Shown here piece after piece: positions 1 to 7,947 of a stretch of 64,000 bases of DNA. Position 1 is the first letter of the stretch. Each line of letters opens with the position of its first letter. Under the pieces are notes generated by a model. It ran no database searches. It had not been told where the DNA came from and saw nothing but the letters and a program-made list of their open reading frames with translations. This DNA comes from Betaproteobacteria bacterium (GTDB lineage: Bacteria; Pseudomonadota; Gammaproteobacteria; Burkholderiales; Burkholderiaceae_C). Where the stretch lies: contig JADJWD010000005.1 in assembly GCA_016716535.1 (NCBI GenBank), positions 1-64,000 on the forward strand, given 5' to 3'. A program made the translations under genes and the position numbers.

Positions 1-26
1 TGTGCAGCAAGGAAGAGGTGATCACC

Positions 27-1404
27 ATGTCGATGATTGGCAAGATCCGGCGGATGCACTTTCGCCAACGCAAGACGGTGCGAGAGATCGCGCGGGCGAC
101 GAGTCTGTCGCGCAACACGGTGCGCAAGTACCTGCGCATGGCGCAGGTCCGGGAGCCGAAGTACGAGCGCTCGGCGAAGGCGACGAAGCTCACGCCATTC
201 CACGAAACGATCGTGACGGCGTTGAAGGCCGATGCGCGGCGCCCGAAGCGTGAGCGACGCACGGCGCTGGCGTTGTTCGAGCAGATCAAGGCCGACGGTT
301 ACGACGGCTGCTATTCGCGGCTGACGGACTTCATTCGTGCCTGGCGTGTGAACCACGCGCAGGCGGCCAGCGCGGCGTTTGTGCCGCTGAGCTTCGAATG
401 GGGCGAGGCGTTCCAGTTCGACTGGAGCGACGAGGGGCTCGTCATCGGCGGGGTGTACCGCAAGCTGCAGCTCTCGCACATGAAGCTGTGCGCCTCGCGG
501 GCGTTCTGGCTGTGTGCGTATCCGAGTCAGGGGCACGAGATGCTCTTCGATGCGCACACCCGCGGCTTCACCGCGCTGGGCGTGGCGCGCCGCGGGATCT
601 ACGACAACATGAAGACGGCGGTCGACAAGGTCGGCCGGGGCAAGGCGCGCGCGGTCAACGAGCGCTTCCAGGCGATGTGCGCGCACTACTTGTTCGAGCC
701 GGACTTCTGCAACGTCGCCTCGGGCTGGGAAAAGGGGATCGTCGAGAAGAACGTTCAGGACAGCCGTCGGCGCGTGTGGTTGGAGGCGACGCGCCGGCGC
801 TGGGGCAGCTTGGAAGAACTCAACGCGTGGCTGGCGCAGCGCTGCCGTGCGCTATGGCAGGAACTGCGCCACCCGGAGCACTCGGCGTTCAGCGTGGCGG
901 AGATGCTCGAGCACGAGCGCGATCACCTGATGCCGATGCCCGTGCCGTTCGACGGCTACGTGGCGCGCCAGGCGCGCGTGAGCAGTACGTGCCTGGTGGC
1001 GGTACGACTGGCAGCACTACATCCCGTTGCTGGAGCGCAAGCCCGGGGCGTTGCGCAACGGCGCGCCGTTCGCCGACCTGCCCGCACCGCTGCAGCAGTT
1101 GCGCCACGCGCTGCTGCGCGAGCGCGGCGGTGACCGGGTGATGGCGCAGGTGCTCGCGCTGGTGCCCAAGCTGGGGCTGGACGATGTGCTGGTCGGCGTC
1201 GCGTTGGCGCTGGAGGCCGCACCGCCCTCCGGGCGGGTAAGCGTCGAGCACGTCCTCAATGTCCTCGCTCGCCTGAACGGGAGCCCGCCACCGGACCAGG
1301 TGGAGACGGCACTGCGCCTGAACGAGGCCCCGCGCGCCGATCACTGCCGCTACGATCGCCTGCGCGACCAAGCCGGCCAGCGGGGTGGACCATGCGTGAT
1401 CTGA
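27..1404 (+). pseudogene. istA: IS21-family transposase IstA, internally deleted and frameshifted
   Basis: DDE transposase of an IS21-type element. The chosen start is ATG 27, preceded by a good ribosome binding site (AAGGAAGAGG at 9-18). The N-terminal helix-turn-helix (REIARATSLSRNTVRKYL) and the rve core are present, with candidate catalytic residues in FQFDWSD, IYDNMK and GIVEKNV. The frame then breaks near 998-1000. In-frame sequence ends at VSSTCLV, and the reading resumes in another frame at RYDWQHYIPLLERKPG, which runs to the stop at 1404. IstA relatives carry roughly 45-50 residues between these two points (NRYSVP-like segment), so I infer an internal deletion that is not a multiple of three, rather than a programmed shift. 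The product is probably inactive. The 3' end overlaps istB by 13 bases, as usual in this family. A sequencing error alone would not explain the missing residues. Confidence 0.85.
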
Positions 1405-2186
1405 CCGCGGAACTCAAAGCACTGCGGCTCTACGGCATGGCCGAGGCGTGGATCGAACTGGAGCATGGCACGGGCGTGGAGACCTCACGCTGGTTGCTCG
1501 AGCACCTGCTGCAGGCCGAAGCCACCGATCGGGCCATGCGCTCGGTGCGCTACCAGATCACCTCGGCGAAGTTCCCGATCCACAGGGATCTCGCGGGCTT
1601 CGACTTCGACGCTTCCCCAGTGGATCGAAAGCTGGTCATGCAGTTGGCCGACATGGACTTCACCGAGCAGGCGCACAACGTGGTGCTCCTCGGCGGACCC
1701 GGCACCGGCAAGACGCACCTGGCCACGGCGATTGCGATGTCGGGAATCACCCGCCATGGCAAGCGAGTGCGGTTCTACTCGACGGTGGATCTGGTGAACG
1801 CGCTGGAAGCGGAGAAGGCGCAAGGCAAGGCCGGACGCATTGCGTCAAGCTTGCTGCGGGTCGACGCCGTGATCCTCGACGAGCTGGGCTACCTGCCGTT
1901 CAGCCAAGCCGGTGGCGCGCTGCTGTTCCATCTGCTCAGCAAGCTCTACGAGCACACGAGCGTGATCATCACGACGAACCTGGACTTCGCGGAGTGGAGT
2001 CGGGTGTTCATCGACGCCAAGATGACCACGGCATTACTCGATCGGCTCACGCACCACTGCCATATCGTGGAGACCGGCAACGAGAGCTACCGCTTCCGGC
2101 ACTCCAGCGCCACGGCCAAGACGCGCATCAGGGCGCGTGAGCAGGCGCGACGTGCCAAGCCGGCGCCGGACGCCGAGCCGTTCTGA
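1392..2186 (+). CDS. istB: IS21-family helper ATPase IstB
   Basis: AAA+ ATPase that assists the IstA transposase in target capture and strand transfer. The 264-residue protein has the normal family length. Walker A is visible as GGPGTGKTH (about residue 100) and Walker B as AVILDELGYLPF, followed by a sensor-like ITTNLDFAEW and the typical C-terminal MTTALLDRLTHHCHIVETGNESYRFR. The ATG lies inside the end of istA (13-base overlap), which implies translational coupling. The gene looks intact although its partner istA is broken, so the element could move only if an intact IstA of the same type is supplied elsewhere in the genome. Confidence 0.95.
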   Translation: MRDLTAELKALRLYGMAEAWIELEHGTGVETSRWLLEHLLQAEATDRAMRSVRYQITSAKFPIHRDLAGFDFDASPVDRKLVMQLADMDFTEQAHNVVLLGGPGTGKTHLATAIAMSGITRHGKRVRFYSTVDLVNALEAEKAQGKAGRIASSLLRVDAVILDELGYLPFSQAGGALLFHLLSKLYEHTSVIITTNLDFAEWSRVFIDAKMTTALLDRLTHHCHIVETGNESYRFRHSSATAKTRIRAREQARRAKPAPDAEPF

Positions 2187-2277
2187 CCGACCGCCGCGCC
2201 GGGGAAGCGCTACGGGCTACGCCCTGCGCGGCTTGCCCCGCGCACCATCAACGACGACAACAGGAAGGCGAACAACA

Positions 2278-2448
2278 CTGATCGGCGTGTTTCATCTCCT
2301 CGATCGACTCCCCGTACTCGTGCTTGGCCATCCGCTCCAGGCCCCAGTTCTTCAGCATGCGCGCGTGCAGGAAGTACTGGTTGATCGCCGTGAGCTCCAG
2401 CTTGAGCTGCGCGTTGAGGAACGCAATCACCTGCGCATCGCCCTTCAT
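2278..2448 (-). pseudogene. bfr: Bacterioferritin, 5' fragment truncated by IS insertion
   Basis: Bacterioferritin stores iron as a ferric core in a 24-subunit haem-containing shell. The start ATG is at 2448, behind GGAGAGA. The 57 codons present encode MKGDAQVIAFLNAQL and then the ferroxidase-centre region (LELTAINQYF, then ESIEEMKHAD with the conserved Glu and His). A complete Bfr has about 155-160 residues. After HADQ the frame runs into IS21 terminal sequence and meets a stop. The rest of the gene should lie on the other side of the element, left of base 1. The divergent neighbour bfd and the Fur box in between fit a Fur-controlled iron storage locus. Whether another bfr exists elsewhere cannot be seen. 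Confidence 0.85.
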
Positions 2449-2581
2449 GTCGTTCTCTCCGGGTCTGAAACGGCCATTCTCCAACCCCGCCCGACAGCGA
2501 CGAAGCGTTGACCCCGATCCCGCCACCGGAACGCGAACCGCAATGAAACGTGTTCGACCACCCCAAAGCCGAACCCTTGCT

Positions 2582-2600
2582 AATGGGAACGATTCGCATT
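2582..2600. promoter_or_regulatory. Fur box between bfr and bfd
   Basis: AATGGGAACGATTCGCATT is a 19-bp imperfect palindrome (AATGnGAA facing its complement around a short centre), close to Fur operators of betaproteobacteria. It ends 12 bases before the bfd start codon, so iron-loaded Fur bound here would block bfd; it may also influence divergent bfr. Fur itself is encoded 430 bp downstream. Confidence 0.7.
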
Positions 2601-2612
2601 AATATCGTGCCC

Positions 2613-2912
2613 ATGATCGTTTGCCTCTGCCACCGAGTCACCGAGCACGACATCGCCCATGAGGCCCGCTATGGCTGCGGCAGCTTCGCCGAATTGCAGG
2701 AGCGCACCCGTGTCGCCACCGGCTGCGGCGCGTGCCTCGAGTTTGCGCAGGAGGCCTACGCGGCGCACGCGGACGGCGGCCGCGACTGCGGCAGCAGTTG
2801 CAGCGGCAACTGCGGAAGCGCCGCCCCCTGCGGCCAGGATGTCCGCGCGATCGGCGTCGGCGCCTCTGCCGCCGCCAGCGCGACGCCTCAACGCATCGCG
2901 GCGGCGGCCTGA
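2613..2912 (+). CDS. bfd: Bacterioferritin-associated ferredoxin
   Basis: [2Fe-2S] protein that reduces the bacterioferritin core to release Fe2+. ATG 2613 was chosen because the family begins MIVCLCHRVTE. The four cluster cysteines are visible as CxC (C4, C6) and CGAC (ATGCGACLEF). The helical BFD domain covers about residues 1-55. It is followed by a Cys/Gly/Ala-rich tail (DCGSSCSGNCGSAAPCG and on to residue 99) that is not part of the conserved domain. The Fur box just upstream suggests induction under iron starvation. Its usual partner bfr is disrupted next door, so Bfd may be an orphan here. Confidence 0.9.
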   Translation: MIVCLCHRVTEHDIAHEARYGCGSFAELQERTRVATGCGACLEFAQEAYAAHADGGRDCGSSCSGNCGSAAPCGQDVRAIGVGASAAASATPQRIAAAA

Positions 2913-3030
2913 GGCCGAAGACAGGCGATGGCTCCCGCCCGGGGCCCGCCGGCGCGCACGACTACCGCCTGCGCCAGACGGCCCAGGGCAAGCTGAACCT
3001 GACCAAGTGACCTCCGACCCTCCACCGAGC

Positions 3031-3471
3031 ATGCCCCAGAGCACGCACGACCGCATCAACGAACTGAAGACCAGCGGCCTGAAGGCGACCGTCCCGCGCC
3101 TGAAGGTGATGCAAATCTTCCAGGACTCGCGTGAGCGCCACCTGAGCGCCGAGGATGTCTACCGCGTGCTGCTCGAACAGGGCTCCGACATTGGCCTGGC
3201 CACTGTCTACCGCGTGCTGATGCAATTCGTGCAGGCCGGCCTGCTCGAGCGCCGGCATTTCGAAGGTGGCAAGGCGGTGTTCGAGCTGAACGAAGGCCGC
3301 CACCACGACCACCTCGTGTGCCTGCGCTGCGGCCGCGTCGAGGAGTTTGTCGACGCCGGCATCGAAGCGCGCCAGCGCGCCATCGCCGCTGAGCGCGGAT
3401 TCGAACTGCAGGAGCACGCGCTGGCCTTGTACGGCGTGTGCTCGGACCCGCGCTGCCGCGCCAATGGATGA
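3031..3471 (+). CDS. fur: Ferric uptake regulator Fur
   Basis: Fe2+-dependent repressor of iron uptake genes. The 146-residue length is normal. The N-terminal winged helix contains GLKATVPRLKVMQIF and the recognition region DIGLATVYRVL. The metal-binding dimerisation domain has HHDHLVCLRCGRVEEF (HHDH motif and CxxC) and a C-terminal CSDPRC. It resembles true Fur rather than Zur or PerR because of the HHDH motif and its setting between bfd and feoAB. The stop codon overlaps the feoA start, so fur and feoAB are probably co-transcribed. The 118 bases upstream (2913-3030) show no other gene. Confidence 0.95.
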   Translation: MPQSTHDRINELKTSGLKATVPRLKVMQIFQDSRERHLSAEDVYRVLLEQGSDIGLATVYRVLMQFVQAGLLERRHFEGGKAVFELNEGRHHDHLVCLRCGRVEEFVDAGIEARQRAIAAERGFELQEHALALYGVCSDPRCRANG

Positions 3472-3757
3472 GGCGCCGACGCAGGCGCGCGAAGCGGCGC
3501 CCGAATCCGCCCCGCTGCCGCTGCACCAGCTGCGCCTGCGCAGCGCCGCGCGCGTCGTCGACGTGAGCCCGCCGCCACACGCGCCCGAGTGGGCGCACTG
3601 GCTCGCCGAGATCGGCTTCCTGCCCGGCGAAGCGATTCAGCTTCTCGCCCGCGCGATGCCCGGCGGCGACCCGCTCGTCGTGCGCATCGGCGACTCCACC
3701 TTCGCGCTGCGCGCGGCCGAGGCGGCCTGCGTGCGCGTGCTCCCGTCGCGCGGCTGA
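3464..3757 (+). CDS. feoA: Ferrous iron transport protein A
   Basis: Small SH3-like cytoplasmic protein required for FeoB-mediated Fe2+ uptake. It has 97 residues. The FeoA fold is recognisable from LAEIGFLPGEAIQLLARAMP and DPLVVRIGDSTFALRAAEA. The ATG at 3464 overlaps the fur stop by 8 bases and the stop lies 18 bases before feoB, so translation is likely coupled. The N-terminal 25 residues (Ala/Pro/Glu-rich) precede the conserved fold. No feoC follows feoB. Confidence 0.92.
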   Translation: MDEAPTQAREAAPESAPLPLHQLRLRSAARVVDVSPPPHAPEWAHWLAEIGFLPGEAIQLLARAMPGGDPLVVRIGDSTFALRAAEAACVRVLPSRG

Positions 3758-3775
3758 AGCGCCGGGCGCCACGCG

Positions 3776-5695
3776 ATGAACGAAGCCGTCATTCACGTCC
3801 ATCGCGGCGGGCCGCTGGTCGCCCTCGTCGGCAACCCGAACTGCGGCAAGACGGCGCTCTTCAATCGCCTCACCGGCAGCCACCAGAAGGTCGCCAACTA
3901 CGCCGGCGTCACCGTCGAGCGCAAGGAAGGCCGCCTTGCCACGGCCGCAGGCCGTGCGCTGCGCCTGCTGGACCTGCCCGGCGCCTACAGCCTGCACCCG
4001 CGATCGCCCGACGAGGCGGTGACAGTCGATGTGCTGAACGGCCGCGCCGCCGGCGAAAAGCGGCCCGACCTCGTGCTGTGCGTCGTCGACGCGACCAACC
4101 TGCGTCGCACGCTGCGCCTGGTGCTCGCCGTCAAGCGCCTGGGCCTGCCGTGTGTCGTCGCACTGAACATGGCCGACGTGGCCGAACAACGCGGCCTGCA
4201 CATCGACTCCCAAGCGCTCAGCCGCGAGCTTGGCTTGCCGGTCGTGAAGACCGTCGCCGTGCAAGGCGTCGGTGCCGCCGAACTGCGTGCACTGCTCGAC
4301 GACCCGCAGCTCTGGCGCCCGACCCGCGCAACGCCGACCGAAGCGGCCACGGGCGCATCGCAAGATTGCGCCGCCGCCGACGACCCGTCGGCCGACCAGG
4401 CCACCGTCCGCGCGATCCTCCATCGCCTCGGCCTCGACGCTGCCGTGCCGCACGAAACGAGCGACCAGATCGACCGCATCGTGCTGCACCCGGTGGCCGG
4501 GCCGATCTTGCTGGTCGTCGTGCTGGCGCTGGTCTTCCAGGCCGTCTTCGCCTGGGCCACGGCGCCGATGGACGCGATCGAAGCCGCCATCGCGTGGTCC
4601 GGCAACGCCGTGCAAGCCCTGCTGCCCGAAGGCTGGCTGCGCAGCCTTGTCGTCGATGGCGTCATCGCCGGCGTCGGCGGCGTGCTTGTCTTCCTGCCGC
4701 AGATCCTGATCCTCTTCTTCTTCATCCTGCTGCTCGAGGAATCGGGCTACCTGCCGCGGGCCGCGTTCCTGCTCGACCGGCTGATGGGCGGGGTGGGCCT
4801 GTCGGGCCGGTCGTTCATCCCGCTGCTATCGAGCTTCGCCTGCGCCATCCCCGGCATCATGGCCACGCGCACGATCGCCAACCCGCGCGACCGGCTCGTC
4901 ACGATGCTGATCGCGCCGCTGATGACCTGCTCGGCGCGGCTGCCGGTCTACGCGCTGCTCATCGCGGCCTTCGTGCCGCAGCGCGCGGTCTGGGGCGGGC
5001 TCGAGCTGCAAGGCATCGTGCTCTTCGTGCTCTACGTCGCCGGCATCGCCGGCGCGTTCGCCGTCGCCTGGGTGCTCAAGCGGTTCACCGCGCGCGGCCA
5101 GGTGCGCACGTTGATGATGGAGCTGCCTTCCTACCACTGGCCGCGCGCGCGCAACGTCGCCATCGGCTTGTGGCAGCGCGCGCTCATCTTCCTGCGCCGC
5201 GTCGGAGGCGTGATCCTCGTGCTGACCGTACTGCTTTGGTTCCTGGCCAGCTTTCCGGCGGCACCGGCGGGCGCGGCCGGTGCGCCGATCGAGCACAGCT
5301 TCGCCGGCATGCTCGGCCGCGCGCTGGCGGTGGTCTTCGAGCCGATCGGTTTCAACTGGCAGATCAGCATCGCGCTCGTGCCGGGCCTCGCGGCGCGCGA
5401 AGTGGCGGTCAGCGCACTCGGCACCGTCTACGCGCTATCAGGCACGGCCTCGGGCACCGGCGACGACACGACGCAGTTGCTGACGCCGCTGATCGCCAAA
5501 GGCTGGAGCCTCGCCACCGCGTCCTCGCTGCTCGCCTGGTACGTCTTCGCGCCGATGTGCCTCTCGACACTCGTGACGATCAAGCGCGAGACGAACGGCT
5601 GGCGCATGCCGCTCGTCGCCGCCGGCTACCTTTTCGCGCTGGCCTACGCGGCGTCGTTCGTCACGTACCGGGTTGCGTTGGCACTCGGCGCGTGA
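3776..5695 (+). CDS. feoB: Ferrous iron transport protein B
   Basis: Inner-membrane Fe2+ transporter with an N-terminal G domain. G1 is GNPNCGKT (residues 19-26), G3 is DLPGAYS and G4 is NMAD. The C-terminal membrane part includes LEESGYLPRAAFLLDRLMG and the Gate-type segments SFACAIPGIMATRTI and LMTCSARLPVYALL, with Cys residues conserved in the family. At 639 residues it is shorter than the E. coli protein (773), with a compact linker between G domain and membrane part. It is the last gene of fur-feoA-feoB and converges with the EF-G-like gene after an 11-base gap, with no visible terminator. Confidence 0.95.
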   Translation: MNEAVIHVHRGGPLVALVGNPNCGKTALFNRLTGSHQKVANYAGVTVERKEGRLATAAGRALRLLDLPGAYSLHPRSPDEAVTVDVLNGRAAGEKRPDLVLCVVDATNLRRTLRLVLAVKRLGLPCVVALNMADVAEQRGLHIDSQALSRELGLPVVKTVAVQGVGAAELRALLDDPQLWRPTRATPTEAATGASQDCAAADDPSADQATVRAILHRLGLDAAVPHETSDQIDRIVLHPVAGPILLVVVLALVFQAVFAWATAPMDAIEAAIAWSGNAVQALLPEGWLRSLVVDGVIAGVGGVLVFLPQILILFFFILLLEESGYLPRAAFLLDRLMGGVGLSGRSFIPLLSSFACAIPGIMATRTIANPRDRLVTMLIAPLMTCSARLPVYALLIAAFVPQRAVWGGLELQGIVLFVLYVAGIAGAFAVAWVLKRFTARGQVRTLMMELPSYHWPRARNVAIGLWQRALIFLRRVGGVILVLTVLLWFLASFPAAPAGAAGAPIEHSFAGMLGRALAVVFEPIGFNWQISIALVPGLAAREVAVSALGTVYALSGTASGTGDDTTQLLTPLIAKGWSLATASSLLAWYVFAPMCLSTLVTIKRETNGWRMPLVAAGYLFALAYAASFVTYRVALALGA

Positions 5696-5706
5696 TCTGT
5701 GCCTGG

Positions 5707-7770
5707 TCAGTCCTCGTCCTTCACCTGATGCTGGCTCACCAGCTGCTGCTGCACGGTCGGCGGCACCGCTTCGTAGTGGCTCAGCTCGATCGTGTAGCGG
5801 CCCTGCCCCGCGGTCATCGCGTTCAGCCGGTTCTGGTAGCCGGCCAGCTCGGATAGCGGCGCCTGGCCGCGGATAACCACCGTGCCGTTGGCGCCGTTGG
5901 CGGTACCGCTGACGAGGCCGCGCTTCCCCGAGAGGTCGCCGGTGATGTCGCCCATCGCCGAGTCGGGCGCGGCGATCTCGACGTGCACGATCGGCTCCAG
6001 CACGATCGGCCGCGCCTCGCGGATGGCGGCCATGAACGCCTTCTTGCCGGCGGTCGCGAACGCGATCTCCTTGCTGTCGACGCTGTGGTGCTTGCCGTCG
6101 TAGACGGTGACCTTCACGTCCACCACCGGGTAGCCGGCGATCGCGCCATGCGCCAGCACTTCGCGCACGCCTTTCTCGACCGCGGGGATGAACTGGTGCG
6201 GGATCACGCCGCCCTTGCTTTCGTCGGCGAACTCGAAGCCGCCGCCGCGCGGCAGCGGCTCGACGCGCAGGTACACCTCGCCGAACTGGCCGGCGCCGCC
6301 CGTCTGCTTCTTGTGCCGGTGATGGCCATCGGCCTTCGCGGTGATCGTCTCGCGGTAGGCGATGCGCGGCGGGCGCGTGTTGACCTCGAACTTGTAGGTC
6401 TCCTTCATCCGCTCGAGCAGCATGCGCAGGTGCAGCTCGCCGAGGCCGTAGACGATCGTCTCGTTCGTTGTCGCGACGTGCTCGATCTTCAGGCACGGGT
6501 CCTCGTCGACGAGCTTTTGCAGGATCTCCCACATGCGCTGCTCGTCGCCGCGCTTCTTCGCCTCGACTGCCAGGCCGTGCACCGGCTTCGGGAACTCCAG
6601 CGGCTTGAGGTGGATGTGGTCGTCCTCGGCGGCGTCGTGCAGCACGGCGTCGAAGTGGATGTCGTCGACCTTGGCCACCGCGACGATGTCGCCCGGCACC
6701 GCCTTCGGCACCTCGACGTGGTCCTTGCCTTGCAGCATGAAGAGGTGGCCCACCTTGAACGGCTTGCGGCCGTCGCCGATGTAGAGCAGCGAGTCCTTCG
6801 TCACCGTGCCCTGGTGGACGCGGAAGATGCCCATGCGGCCGACATACGGGTCCACCGTCACCTTGAACACGTGCGCGAGCACGTGCTTGGCCGGGTCCGG
6901 CTCGGCGTGCATCAGCTTGGCGTCCGCACCCTCGCCGTTGAGGAAGTCGGGCGGGTTGCCTTCGGTCGGGTTCGGCAGCAGCTTGACGACCACGTCCAGC
7001 AACTCGGCGATGCCGGCGCCGGTGCGTGCCGACGTGAAGCACACGGGGATCAGATGCCCCTCGCGCAGCGCCTGCTCGAGCGGCGCGTGCAACTCGGCCG
7101 CGTCGATGTCGCCGTCGTTGAGGTAGCGGTCGACGAACGCGGCGTCGACCTCGACCACCTGCTCGACGAGCGCGCGGTGCGCCGCGTCGACGCTGCCGAA
7201 GTCGCTGTGCCCTTCGCGGTTGTAGAAGCAGTCGATGACCTTGGCACCGTTGGCGTCGGGCAGGTTCAGCGGCAGGCACTCCTTGCCGAAGCGCGCCTGG
7301 ATCTGCGCCAGCAGCGCGCTCAGGTCGACACCCTGCGAATCGATCTTGTTGACGACGATGATGCGGTCGAGGTGGCGGCTCGCGGCGTAGTCCATCATCC
7401 GCTCGGCCATCGGCTCGATGCCCACCGCGGCGTTGATGACGATGGCCGCCGTCTCCACCGCTTCGAGCGGCGGCAGGCTCTGGCCGAGGAAGTCGCTGCC
7501 GCCGGGCGTGTCGACGAAGTGGATGCGCGTGCCGGCATGCTCCATGTGCATCACCGCCGCGTTCAGCGAGTGCTGCATGCGCCGCTCGAGCGGGTCGTAG
7601 TCGCTGACCGTGCTGCCGCGCTCCAGGCTGCCGGCGGCGCCGAGCGTGCCGCTCTTGACCAGCAGCGCCTCGGCGAGGCTCGTCTTGCCGGCGGCCGCCG
7701 GCCCCACGAGGGCAAGGGTGCGGAGGGCCGACACCGCCGGTGCGGTGCCGGGCGTGGCTGGGCTCGGCAT
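5707..7770 (-). CDS. Elongation factor G-like GTPase (FusA2 type)
   Basis: Translational GTPase paralogue of EF-G, 687 residues, start ATG 7770 behind GAGGAGAAC. The P-loop is GPAAAGKTSL rather than the EF-G AHIDAGKTT. The switch I region has MQHSLNAAV where EF-G has RGITI. Switch II is DTPGGSDF, so the catalytic His of EF-G (DTPGHVDF) is Gly. G4 is NKID. Domains II-V follow, including GGAGQFGEVYLRVEP and the C-terminal domain IV/V pattern (GYPVVDVKVTVYDG, PIVLEPIVHVEI). It belongs to the EF-G-like group found beside canonical FusA in many bacteria, whose role is uncertain. It is probably not the main translocase. Confidence 0.85.
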   Translation of the reverse strand: MPSPATPGTAPAVSALRTLALVGPAAAGKTSLAEALLVKSGTLGAAGSLERGSTVSDYDPLERRMQHSLNAAVMHMEHAGTRIHFVDTPGGSDFLGQSLPPLEAVETAAIVINAAVGIEPMAERMMDYAASRHLDRIIVVNKIDSQGVDLSALLAQIQARFGKECLPLNLPDANGAKVIDCFYNREGHSDFGSVDAAHRALVEQVVEVDAAFVDRYLNDGDIDAAELHAPLEQALREGHLIPVCFTSARTGAGIAELLDVVVKLLPNPTEGNPPDFLNGEGADAKLMHAEPDPAKHVLAHVFKVTVDPYVGRMGIFRVHQGTVTKDSLLYIGDGRKPFKVGHLFMLQGKDHVEVPKAVPGDIVAVAKVDDIHFDAVLHDAAEDDHIHLKPLEFPKPVHGLAVEAKKRGDEQRMWEILQKLVDEDPCLKIEHVATTNETIVYGLGELHLRMLLERMKETYKFEVNTRPPRIAYRETITAKADGHHRHKKQTGGAGQFGEVYLRVEPLPRGGGFEFADESKGGVIPHQFIPAVEKGVREVLAHGAIAGYPVVDVKVTVYDGKHHSVDSKEIAFATAGKKAFMAAIREARPIVLEPIVHVEIAAPDSAMGDITGDLSGKRGLVSGTANGANGTVVIRGQAPLSELAGYQNRLNAMTAGQGRYTIELSHYEAVPPTVQQQLVSQHQVKDED

Positions 7771-7947
7771 GGAGGTTCTCCTCGCAGTCCGGTGCAGCCA
7801 CCGGGGCCGGTGCACGCCCCTCGGCCGCCGCGCGGCCTGCTTTGAAACGAGTGGATTGGTCCGGGCCAGCGTAAGGGATCGGCGGCGCACGCACAAGGGT
7901 GAACACGACGTGGCCGCGACACCCCGGCTTGAGTAAGGTCAAGGACG

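Larger units (their letters stand above)
1..2277 (+). mobile_element. IS21-family insertion sequence (left end outside the window)
   Basis: The element contains istA (broken) and istB. Its right boundary is placed at about 2277 because bfr coding sequence on the opposite strand becomes recognisable from exactly 2278, and the bases before that end in CA, the terminal dinucleotide expected for IS21 ends. Bases 2187-2277 are non-coding terminal sequence. The left end, the terminal repeat and the target-site duplication lie before base 1, so the boundary is inferred and the duplication was not verified. Confidence 0.75.

Noticed and set aside
990..1010. Programmed frameshift in istA
   Set aside because: No slippery run is present, and about 45-50 family residues are missing at the junction, so a deletion explains it better.
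5983..7845. Plus-strand frame of 620 codons
   Set aside because: Antisense to the EF-G-like gene; no protein family pattern.
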